64,000 nt of DNA from Xestospongia muta. Its lineage: Eukaryota > Porifera > Demospongiae > Haplosclerida > Petrosiidae. The translations under genes were made by a program, and so were the position numbers. Below are positions 48,201 through 60,651 of this stretch, piece by piece. The stretch's first letter is position 1. Each line of letters begins with the position of its first letter. Under the pieces are notes generated by a model. It ran no database searches, was not told the origin of the DNA, and saw only the letters and a list, made by a program, of their open reading frames with translations. The DNA lies in the NCBI GenBank assembly GCA_963693285.1, contig OY848918.1:17984047-18048046 (forward strand), read 5' to 3'.

Positions 48201-51200
48201 GATTGTTCCTAACACATAATATATAGTTAGATATAACCACATCCTTACCTTTAAATCTTAATTTCTAACAAGGATAGAGTGACTGGACATTTTTGTCACA
48301 TTGTATTTATTTACATGAATTAACACAGTTATGTTAAAAATCCCAAACTAAAAATGTCTCAAAGTATGAAATAACATTTATGACAATACCTCAAGATTCC
48401 ATGAACAAATCTTTGTGTACCTTTCACCTCTTCATATAGTCATATGTATATCAATTAAAACTATCAGTAATATTGTAAAGCAACTAAGTACTGACTGTTA
48501 ATTGTTTAGATTAGTCTGTTATACTAGTAAACTTACAATTAACAACAAACTTGTATAGGATAAATTAAGCCTTTAATTCAGAGCCTTATTAAGTTATCAC
48601 AAAGGTCCTATGTCATGTACAAACATTTTTTTTCCTTGTCAAAGACTATATAGCAAAACAACTAAAGTTCAGTTGTACATTGTTGTTGTGAGCTCTGGTA
48701 TTGATCACAAGGCTGTATCATGACAAGTCATGTAGATAACTTGTCCTATTGCCTCATAGTCCATTTCAAGTGTCTTAGCTTGTGCAGACAACTCTGATAT
48801 TGCATTCTTGACTATACTTTAACATTTACTTGTCAATTTAGTATTTTATATTATGATAAGTATATCATATGATGAATTAACACATACAGAAACAAACAAA
48901 GTCATATAACTTAAAGAATTTTATAACAAATTTTTAAAATTGTTTGTTTCCATTTTGTCTCTTCATTAGTTATATCTATGTCAATAACAATTATCAGTAA
49001 TACTATAAAACAATTGAGTACTCAATGTTGATTGTTTAGATTAGTCTGTTATACTAACAAACTTACAATTAACAACAAACTTTAATAGGCATAATAGCAC
49101 AAACATTATCATGATTACTACTGCTGACAACACATAGAGTATTAATCTCTCTATACAAATTAGTAAAACCATATTGATTTATTTTACTTATCCTTTGTAA
49201 TATATCATTAGATGTAGTTGTATATTCAAAAGTCAATTGATCATAAATAGTGTCATATCTATTATGTAGGACAAAAGAACTCCTCTTCACTATGCGGCTT
49301 ACTGGGGCTATTCTGAAATAGCTCATATACTTATTAAAGCTGGTGCATCACTGGATGTCATTGACAAAGTAAGTATTTCCATTATTTAAATATGTTGTTA
49401 TTATTATACATGACTGTATTTTGTATGTAATATTGTTGTTAATACATGTAATTATGTAGATATTTGTGGTTTAATTATCTTCTTTAAGTTGTTATATGAA
49501 CACTCCTGAAATAATATTAATTTAGTAATATAATAAACTAAAAACATGAAACACTCTATCAACTCTGATTATTAACTGTGCTTATGGTATAATCATTACT
49601 ACTTCAGTTGTTTGTTAAGCTTAAGGCTCTTTACTCTAATAATATAAGTATTGGTAAGATCAAACAACTAATCATAAAGAGTTGTGTTCAGATACCTTTA
49701 GTGAATTTCATGGTTCTAACAATTATTCATATAGTAGACTATGTTATCGTTATTATATGATAGTGTGCTTTAACAATGCTGTGGACTTAGACACTGGTTG
49801 TCTTCTGGTATAATGAATTTTGTAGTTTCTAACTTCAACTTTCTGATAATCACAGAGACAGTAAGTGGTTTTGGGTTCTAAAAATGCAAAAAAAATCACT
49901 GAGAAGAAGATATACAAAATTAATTAAAAAGATAGTACAATGAGAACATACCACTTGAGCTTTATCTATTTGTTTATGTACATTCAACTACTACCTACTA
50001 CTACAACATATAAGGTGCTAGTAATACCAGATATAAGCTACAAGTATATTAGCTAACATATCTCACAAAAAAAACAACATTTTGTATTTACTATAACCCT
50101 AGCACTTACTATAATTATAGTCAGTGTCATCATTATGTTTATTCCATGATATAAGTTAAATGATTTGACATTCTAGTGATAACATGGTGTATTCCCTACA
50201 TTTTCATTTATTACATAATTATAGTAATGATTAATTTATAGCGCTACAATGTACAATGTCTTTATATACTATAACCTGTTTATTTATATTATCATAGTTA
50301 ATACTATATATCAACTATGACTAATTAATATTAGAACATACTAACAAACAGGAGTATTCTGTTAATAATAAACAAAATAGGAGGTGTTTTATATATGTTA
50401 CCTTTATAATAAGAAATGTACTTTGTATCACTATCATGGGAGTATTTATTACTTATTCATGTATTCAACACAATCATTGACATCATATTTGTCTTATATA
50501 ACCACATTACCTCAATATCGCTCCATTACAACAATTATATCTTCATTATATACTGAGAGTAGTCACTATAATAATTCCAGTCATGTCTAGTAATCTGTTG
50601 GAGCTGTCCCAATTAAATATAATTTAATGAATATAATCACACCTCTTCCTCTAAACCTTAATCTTCAACTATGATAGTATGACTGGAAATTTAAAACATT
50701 TGCTAGACATTTTAAGAAAAAAGTCATTTTACTATTTGCTCACACTGTTACTAATCATATTGCAATTATCACACGCAGAAACAACTCAAAATCACACACA
50801 AAGAACAAAGTATCGTTTCTAAAACAAATGTATCAAAATTCTAGAGACAGATCTTTATCTGGTTTTGCCTCCTTGTTTACTCCTATCTGTGGTAATGACA
50901 ACTAGTTATCAGTAAGAATGTAAAACAACTGAATACTAACTGTTGATTACTTAGATTAGTCTGTTAGAATAAGAAACATACTATCATCAACAACATTGTA
51001 TTGAATGAGCTCTCCCTTTAGTTCATAGATTATTTAGGTGATCACAAAGGCTATACATCTTCTAAGAATATTTTTCCTTGTGAAAGATTTTATAACAAAA
51101 CAAACTATAGTCCAGTTGTGTATTGCTGTAGTGTAAAATAAAGTGCTAATGTTCTTATAAGTTTGTATAAAGGGAAAGACTTAATTTTTAAGCAACAATC

Positions 51201-54200
51201 ATTAGCAAATAAGCTATAATAAAAGAAATTATCTTTGATGTTCAAGGACCTAGATATTAAAACTATTGTAACATAATATAGACACATTTCTTCATTATGT
51301 TCATTCTGTTACATATATAATTTAATTGTTTGACACTCAAAGTAGCAACAAATAAAATATACCAGGATACTGTTATTACGTAGAGTATATACTCTGATAG
51401 TTTGCATTAAGAGAATATAATGTGCTTGTATCATAGAATTACCTAATAGCTAGTGAGTTCATTAAACTAACATAGTGACATATAAAGTATTTTTTTAAAG
51501 TAACCAAAATATTTGAGTCAGTATTGCCACAACCACAAGTTTTGTGTGCTCCTTTAGTTTTTATATGACATATCTTACAACATAAATTTTATATACAGTA
51601 TACAATCAATGTACTTTACCTGTTATACTGTGAAACATAGATTGGAGATGTATTAATATTTGTAAGTCATATTACTTGAGACACTCCATTATGTAGTAAT
51701 TGAAAATGGATTTAAAATATATGAAGAGGTCTAGCCATCAATATTATTACTTTTGTGTGAATGTTATGTAATCAAAATGTTTTTAAATGCATATATCAAT
51801 GTAGTTAACTTATAACTTTTAAAGAAAAGACAATTTTAGTATAAGTATATGTGCATGTTAAATGATGCCTCAAAGATTGACAGGAGAAACAATCTTATAT
51901 CTAAAAGAACATAAAGAGATGTGTATTAGATTGTTGTAATCATAAAGATCAAATACATCAGTACAATATATTTTGGTTGTACTTATATTAACTAATATTT
52001 TGACATGAATCTTATATACTGTATACAATCAGACCTACATATCCTTTTTGTGATGTATTACTTGTTCATAAAACCTCTACTGTAGGGTCGAACTATCTTT
52101 CATGCTAATAACAATACAGCTATATGTTATATATTTTAAATGAAATTGCAATGTCATACAAGCTGCAATGTCTAATAACGCAAGATCATCTAAATGATTG
52201 CACTAATAATTCTCTTTTCGCCAATGGTATTAGCTGTTGCTTTTACACTAAAGTTTCTGTTTAAACTACAGTTGTGTACTTATTTGTCATTGTAATGTAA
52301 ATCAAAATTGTCTTAACACTTTGAATATATCCAGAATAGGAATACACCATTACTTGATGCTGTATGTCAAAGACACACTGAAATAGTTCAACTACTTGTA
52401 CAAAATGGAGCAACCCTTGATGTTCTCAATAAGGTAACAATCTATACATATTAATGAATGTCTTCTGATATATATTTGTTCACCTAATAATATTTAATAC
52501 AAATTATAATACAACACACCTTTATATATTTATACATTTTCTATAATATGGATTTCATTTTATCCTGTTGCTAACTGGTCACAGAATTCTATATATGCAA
52601 TTGGCATTATTTTTTTCTAAAACAGCTGCAATGCAGTGTTTTTAATTATTTTTATCATAATTCTTAAGGATATGGTCAGTCAATTATTGCATTTCAGCAT
52701 TAGGTCATATTAAATGTTTTTGTCAAATTATTTAAGACATAGTTTTATGAAAAAGTTACGTTAGAACAAGTATTTTCTTTGTGTTTCTATTATGCACGCA
52801 CACATTTAATGAGACAAAATATGCTAGTAGTCGAAACTAGGTTATCGATTAGTTTAAGATAAAACTATTCTTTCATTTTTGTTTTCAATAATTCATTACA
52901 ACAGTGTTAAATTATTTGATAAGAGTGAACAAGACAGGGGGCATTGTTTATAAGAATTTACAATTGTGCATGTTCTAAATAACTCACGTTTCTTAATATC
53001 AAGCAAAGTCTTTACCTCTTAAACTAAATCATATGAACATTTTAGTAGTATATGTGCTTGTCTATATCTATTTGTTAGATATTTAACCCATCGGGACTAT
53101 ATAGAAGAAAGCCTAATGTCCCACTTACTTGGGCTTCCTTAATTCTCAGTATAATGAATATCTCGACAAATATATGAACAACTTTGGTATGACACACGTA
53201 CATTGGTCTTCATTTTAGTTCCTGAAAAACATAGTACCCAGATAACATTTTCATATCCATTTTAAAAGAGTTAGTCTTACTAGATGGCCTATTAAAAACT
53301 TAGTACAAACTTCCAAAGTAGCAAAATGTTAAACTAGTTGTATATGCAGATATTAGACAAGTAACTTGACTACACTTTAAGATTTACTTATCAGTTTTGT
53401 ACTTTATATTAAGACAAGCATATCACATGATGAATTAACACAATCAGAAACAAAGTCATAAAACTTAAATAATATATATGGCAAATTTTCAAAATTGTTT
53501 GTTTCCCTTTTGTCTCTTCATTAAGTCAGATCTACGTAAATGGTAATTAACAATAATATTATAAAACAATTGAGTACTCACTATTGATTGTTTAAATTTT
53601 TTTGTTATACAAACAAACTTACAATAAACAGCAAACTTTAATACGCACAATAGGACAAACATTATCATGAATACTACTACTGCTGACAACACATAAAGAA
53701 TTAACCTCTTTATACATATTAGTGAAATGATATTGAATTATTTCACCTATCCTTTCTAATATATCATTAGATGTAGTTGTATATTCTAAGGTTAATTGAT
53801 CATTAATACCAACATATCTTTTATGTAGGTGAAGAGAACTCCTCTTCACATTGCTGCTTACTTGGGCTATTATGAAATAGCTCATACACTTATTAGAGCT
53901 GGTGCATCACTGGATGTCATTGACAAAGTAAATATTTCCATTATTTAAATATGCTGTTATTATTATACAAGACTGTATTTTGTATGTAATGTTGTTATTA
54001 ATACATGTAATTATGTAGACATTTGTAGTTTAATCATCTCTTATAAGTAGTTATATGGACACTCCTAAAATAACTACACAGATGAAAGTGATTATTGTAG
54101 TAGCTATAATTAACACAAGATGACATAGTGCCTGCAAATGTACAGTGCTAGTTTACACCCTTTGAAGACAATGCCTACTTTAATTATATTATTTGGTTTG

Positions 54201-57200
54201 ACAGAATACCTTGTGTTACAAGCTTAATACTCTTCATATAGATGTAGCTATCATAGGTGACATGAATCTCCTAAAAACATCAACATGTATCTTATGTCTC
54301 AAATTCAGCGACAATCATCTAATAAGCTGAATATCAGGAGAACTTTAACAGATTTTCTATCTATGGAACAAATTTATTTTGGTTGCAATAGATAAACAAG
54401 TAGTTCCTTAATTTATTATAAACATTTAAAGGTTAATGCAAGCAAGCTTTAATATTTACTGCCAGAAAAATTGACAGTATAGGCTGTGTCACAAATTTTT
54501 AACATCAGAATTTTCGTAATGATTATTGTTATCATGTATTTGTCACATCCACCAATTAAGGGATATAATTAAATATGTTTGCTAGTGTCAGATATTATAA
54601 GGAAATCATTGCTTCAGTGTGTAGTATAGTACTACTTATGTGTTTAGAATTGTGTATCTACATAACACATAATATAGATCATCACATGTTAGACAATTGT
54701 AATGATATGACTGAAAGAATATAAATGTTAGCATTATATCATTTTGGTGTATTCTCTACATTTTCATTTGTTACATAATTATAATAATGTTTATCTTATA
54801 TTGATATAATGTACAATGTCTTTACATAATACAACCTGTTTATTTATACCAAAAGTTAATACTATATATCAATTTTGACTAATTAATGTTAGAACATACT
54901 AACAAACAGGAGTATTCCACTAATAACAACCAACATAGGAAGTGTTTTATATGATATTTTACCTTTATAATAAGAAATGTACTATATATTACTATCATAG
55001 GAGTATTTATTACTTATTCATGTTTTCTACATAATCATTGACATCATATTTGTCTTATGTATAACCAGATTACCTCAATCTCACTGCACTACAATAATTT
55101 TATCTTCATTATATTCTGATACTAATCATTATAATAATTCAAGTCATGTCTAGTAATCTGGAGCTGTCCCAAACCAATATGAGTTAGCTGAATATAACCA
55201 CACCTCTCCCTCTAAACTTTAATTTTCAACACTGATAGTATGACTAGAAATTTAAATCATTTGCTAGGCATTTTTTAAAAAAAATTCATTGTACTATTTC
55301 CTCACACTGTCAATAATCACATATATATTGCAATTAACACATGCAGAAACAACTCAAAATCACAAAGCACAAAGGATTGTTTCTAAAAATAATGTATCAA
55401 AATTCTAGAGACAGATCTTTATCTGGTTTTGCCTCCTTGTTTACTCCTATCTGTGGTAATGACAACTAGTTATCAGTAAGAATGTAAAACAACTGAATAC
55501 TAACTGTTGATTACTTAGATTAGTCTGTTAGAATAAGAAACATACTATCATCAACAACATTGTATTGAATGAGCTCTCCCTTTAGTTCATAGATTATTTA
55601 GGTGATCACAAAGGCTATACATCTTCTAAGAATATTTTTCCTTGTGAAAGATTTTATAACAAAACAAACTATAGTCCAGTTGTGTATTGCTGTAGTGTAA
55701 AATAAAGTGCTAATGTTCTTATAAGTTTGTATAAAGGGAAAGACTTAATTTTTAAGCAACAATCATTAGCAAATAAGCTATAATAAAAGAAATTATCTTT
55801 GATGTTCAAGGACCTAGATATTAAAACTATTGTAACATAATATAGACACTTTTCTTCATTATGTTCATTCTGTTACATATATAATTTAATTGTTTGACAC
55901 TCAAAGTAGCAACAAATAAAATATACCAGGATACTGTTATTACGTAGAGTATATACTCTGATAGTTTGCATTAAGAGAATATAATGTGCTTGTATCATAG
56001 AAGTACCTGATTGCTAGTGAGTTTATTAAACTAACATAATGACATATCAATTATTTTTTTAAAAGTAACCAAAATATTTGAGTCAGTATTGCCACAACCA
56101 GAAGTTTGGTGTGCTCCTTTAGTTTTTATATGACATATCTTACTACATCAATTTTATATACAGTATACAATCAATGTACTTTACCTGTTATACTGTGAAA
56201 CATAGATTGGAGATATATTAATATTTGTAAGTCATATTACTTGAGACACTCCATTATGTAGTAATTGAAAATGGATTTAAAATATATGAAGATGTCTAGC
56301 CATCAATATTATTACTTTTGTGTGAATGTTATGTAATCAAAATGTTTTTAAATACATATATCAATGTAGTTAACTTATAACTTTTAAAGAAAAGACAATT
56401 TTAGTATAAGTATATGTGCATGTTAAATGATGCTTCAAAGATTGACAGGACAAATAATCTTATATCTAGAAGAACATAAAGAGATGTGTATTAGATTGTT
56501 GTAATCATAAAGATCAAATACATCAAATATATTGGTTGTAATTATATTAGCTTATATTTTGACATGAATAGACAGGCAGGTCAGACCTACATATCCTTTT
56601 TGTATCTATACGTGCAAATCCTTAACAACACTCTTGTATCTCATTTGACTTCATTCCTTGCCACTATAAATATTGATTGTTTGATTTAACCAATATATAG
56701 TAATACAGATTACATATTTATATAGCAAATTATTTGATGCAAACTGAAAGTATATATCATATTGTTTTATTGCTATCATTATAATAGCTGTTTAGAATAT
56801 GCTAAGAATGAAAATACTTTGCTGGTTATTTTACACTTATGCAACCTGTCTAACTATATATTGGTAAAATCAACCATTTCATTTTCACAGTGTGCAAAGA
56901 TTATCATAAACTGCTTTACATTGTAAATCAAAAAATAGTAAGAAATCAAAACAATTATGTTTGATACTTTTAATAGAGAGTGTAATGACTTTTGTCAGGT
57001 AAAAAAAATGTTACAAAGGACTGAAGTTATTGATATTATATAGACTATGTGTGTATCTATATAAGAGGCCCTAAATAATAACATATAATATATTTTATTA
57101 TTTACCAGGTAATAGTATTATCTCAAATTCTTCAAATTGCATGTTAGGTACCATTTTCATATTTAAGGTCACATATATATATTCATAATAGTCAACACTT

Positions 57201-60200
57201 TGTGTCAATGAGCAAATTAAAGTATAGAATAAAACTGCTGTTATGTGTTACTTGTTCATAAAAATTCTTCTGTAGGGTCTAACTATCTTTCATGCTAATA
57301 AATGTAGCTATATGTTAAAATTTTGTATTTACATTATTATATTGTAACAAAAAAGTGTAATTAGAATTATATTTACATTTATAGCGAAGACAAACTCCAC
57401 TTCATCTTGCATTTAAGGAAAAGGAAATGGAAATAGTAAAGTTACTTTATCAATTTGGTGCTGACCTTACCATACCAGACAAAGTAAGTCATATATTGTA
57501 AGTATAATTAGAGTGTTGCTTTTAGAAAGGAAGATTACCTGCTGATATGGCTAAAGTGTCAACTCAAACCATTAGAGAATGCTTGTATTCAGGTTAGTTG
57601 AATTAAGTTGTATTAAAAACTAGTACTTCATTGTCAAAGGTGCTGGGCAGTGAATATGACTTTAGTGTTATTATTGTATATGAAAGTGATCATTGTTTAA
57701 AGTATCCATACACGACATTAATTTGTGTGACCATAAATTATTATGCCAAATATATACATCATATTTTGCAAAATAATATGAATTTTTACTTATAAAATTA
57801 ATACACTTCATATATTTTTACATTATGAAAATAACCAATATGCACTATTTAGGTAGAAATTCCAAAATACATATTTTTATGGAATATATAGTTAGTAAAA
57901 ATGAGCTATTATAATAGCACATTTATATTAATCATATATTGCACAACATAATGATAGGTACTTGATACAAAGATAATTTAATCAAATTGTATTGTATTAA
58001 ATGTATCACAACATTTTTATTATGTTATTTCTCATTATTATTACATTCTCTTCTACAGAATCAGCTAAATCATTTGCACAAGCTTTAAGAGAAGGGTCTG
58101 TTATTGTAGAAATTATCAAGTTGGTACTAATGGGTCCTCCAGGTGTTGGCAAAACCTCTTTTCTGCACTTACTTTTCAATTGGCCAGCTCCAAAGTATCA
58201 TAACAGCACAGCTATTGCTAGTAGACCTATCCGTGCAATTGAGCGTGTAGTTGGAGAAAAGCATGGAAGTATTTGGGAGAGAATGGAAGGAGTTGAATTA
58301 TTGAGGAAAGTAATAGAAGCATTACCTAATTTTTTGGACTCTGAAGAAATTGATAACGAGTCTACTCCTAGCACCCCGTCTAGTGTGGATGAATGTCGCA
58401 ATGTACCCACATCATTTATAGAAGCCCAACATACCGATCAACTACATATTGCTTCTGATGAGCCTATGACACATAAAATTGCCCATGGTGCCACTAATTT
58501 AGATCCCAAGTCTATTATTGATTCTAATGCTCCTTATTTCTCTGACCAAATACTTGATGTTTTGGCAAAAGGGAATACATCAAAAGGCTTGCATGCGTCA
58601 ACATGGATACACGTCCTTGATAGCGGAGGTCAGCCTCAATTTGCTGATGTTTCACGGGCTTTTCTTCGTGGAAATTGCCTTAATGTTTTTGTCACAAAAT
58701 TAAATGAGTTTCTGAGCGATAAGCCTAAGTTTCTGTACTCTGTCGATGGTCGAGTTGTACATCAGCCTATTTTTCTTCAGATGACAAATCTTCAGCTGAT
58801 AGAATACTTTGTCCGCTCTATAGCATCAGCCAAGCACACAGTTGCCAAAGGTTTTAACAAAATTGATTTTAAGCCTCTTTTCTGCATTATTGGTACGAAT
58901 TATGATCGTACACATGGAATGACTACTGTGTTCAAAGAATTAGAGCCACTGCATGAAAAAAATTCTCAGTTGCTACGGGTTCTACATGAGTTTCGTGATC
59001 ACTTCATATTCTATAATGAATCAGAAGATGAATTAATTTTTCCTGTTGATAATACATGCAAAAGGAACAGGAAGGAAATCTCTGAAGATATCCGATCACG
59101 TATTACCAGTTACGAAAATGTTGCTGCTGAAATAGAAATACCAATTCGATGGTATGTCTTTGAATTACGTCTCAAAGAAGTGGCAGAGAAGGTAGATCAT
59201 GGTATGGTCTCTCTTAACAGGTGTATAGAGATTGGTCAAGAGCTGAAAATGAAAGCTTTTGATACAACCCTCTGTGTTGAATATCTCAACTCCTTGTCTT
59301 TAGTTCTCTACTTTCCTGACGTAAATGATAATGTTATATTCACCAATCCCCAGTACCTAGTCAACTTAGTTACTAGCATTATTAGAGCTTCGTTTGTTGA
59401 TCCTGTGAAATGTAAAATTTTCAAAGATTGTGCTCCCTACCCAGGTTGGAATCAACAGCTTCGACACAAAGGCATATTTGAAAGTAAATTGTTAGATGCT
59501 CTGGTGAATGTCCAATTTGTTGAGAGTTTGTTCACTAAGGATAACTTCCTTGAGTTACTGGCACATCTTTGCATTGTCAGTCCTTTAAAGAATCTAACAG
59601 ATACGATGCCGACTTCATCAACGCAGCAGTATTTTATACCAGCAGTTCTTCCCAGTAGTCATATTACAAAGGAAGAAAAGAAACGTTTTATGAAAACATG
59701 CCAGCCAATGGTGCTTCAATTTGAAAACAAAGTTGTACCTCAGGTAAGTTATGTCATACTTGTTAGTCATAACTCTACAATATTGTTATCTTATAGGGTG
59801 TTTTCCCTGCTACTGTAGTTGCTTTATTAAATAGGAAGAGTCCTCCAACTTTTACATTAGATGATTCATCACCAAAATCCTCAAATCAACTACGCTATGG
59901 AGTGAAATTACTATCTAATGATTTAAAGGGGTTAATTTTGCTGGTTGATTCACTTTCTTGGATGGAGGTCTACTTTACTGGAATTCCTAGCAGTAATTGT
60001 AGTGTCATACGTCATACAATAGACGAAGCTGTATCATCCTGTGCTAATCCCCTGTCTAATGAGCCTTCTGCTCTCAAGTTTACAGTTAGTCTGTTGTGTA
60101 CACATCCTGATCACATGACAGATTTAAGTATACAGCCACATCCAGCAGAGTTAATTTATTCTAAATATGTTCAGTGCACATTAATGAGAAATTTAGAGCC

Positions 60201-60582
60201 TCTACCACTTGATACAGAGAAAGAAGGACATTGGTTTACTGGATACAAAGGTATGATCTGCTAAGTACATGTATCTCATTTGTTACTTTAATTATAGATC
60301 AAACATCAGCTCATCAAATCCAAGTGGTTCAAGTCCCTCCCATTTTGGATACACATGGTATGAGCAATGTTTACAAATGATATCTTGTATACATAATAAC
60401 TCTATTAGGATAGCAATATAAACAACTCAGAGAATATTATTTGAAATAATGTATTATAATTGCTATTATACATATTACATTGATTTGTAATTTTAATATA
60501 TAGACACTCAAGGCTCTAATTCTAGTACAAATTCTGAGATGATGAGTGGCATTCCAATTACTTTAGGTATGCTATATATATA

Positions 60583-60651
<69 letters not shown>

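Larger units (their letters stand above)
48810..52130 (+). repeat. Duplicated unit 1 (exon 5 and flanks)
   Basis: Collinear with 53370-57320, including exon 5 versus exon 7 and the downstream intron up to 'gggtc.aactatctttcatgctaata'. Divergence is around 10% near the exons (my count) but almost zero at 50828-51430. Confidence 0.85.
53370..57320 (+). repeat. Duplicated unit 2 (exon 7 and flanks)
   Basis: Second copy of 48810-52130. It carries an extra 54060-54740 segment and extra sequence after 56560 not present in unit 1. Confidence 0.83.

Noticed and set aside
50384..50590. 68-aa plus-strand frame in intron 5
   Set aside because: Low complexity, not conserved as an open frame in the paralogous intron copy near 54955.
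48400..56600. Recurring 100-bp motif considered as a CRISPR-like array
   Set aside because: Copies are irregularly spaced, diverged, and explained by the segmental duplication of introns in a eukaryotic gene.
58001..58058. ATG at 58001 as the start of a separate 605-aa protein
   Set aside because: The segment before 58059 is a pyrimidine-rich intron end with a good acceptor, and exon 9 joins exon 10 in phase. Kept only as a low-interest alternative.
59744..59818. Read-through C-terminus of the exon 10 frame
   Set aside because: GTAAGT at 59744 and TTATAG at 59796 define a 53-bp intron. The next exon continues the COR-like region in frame.
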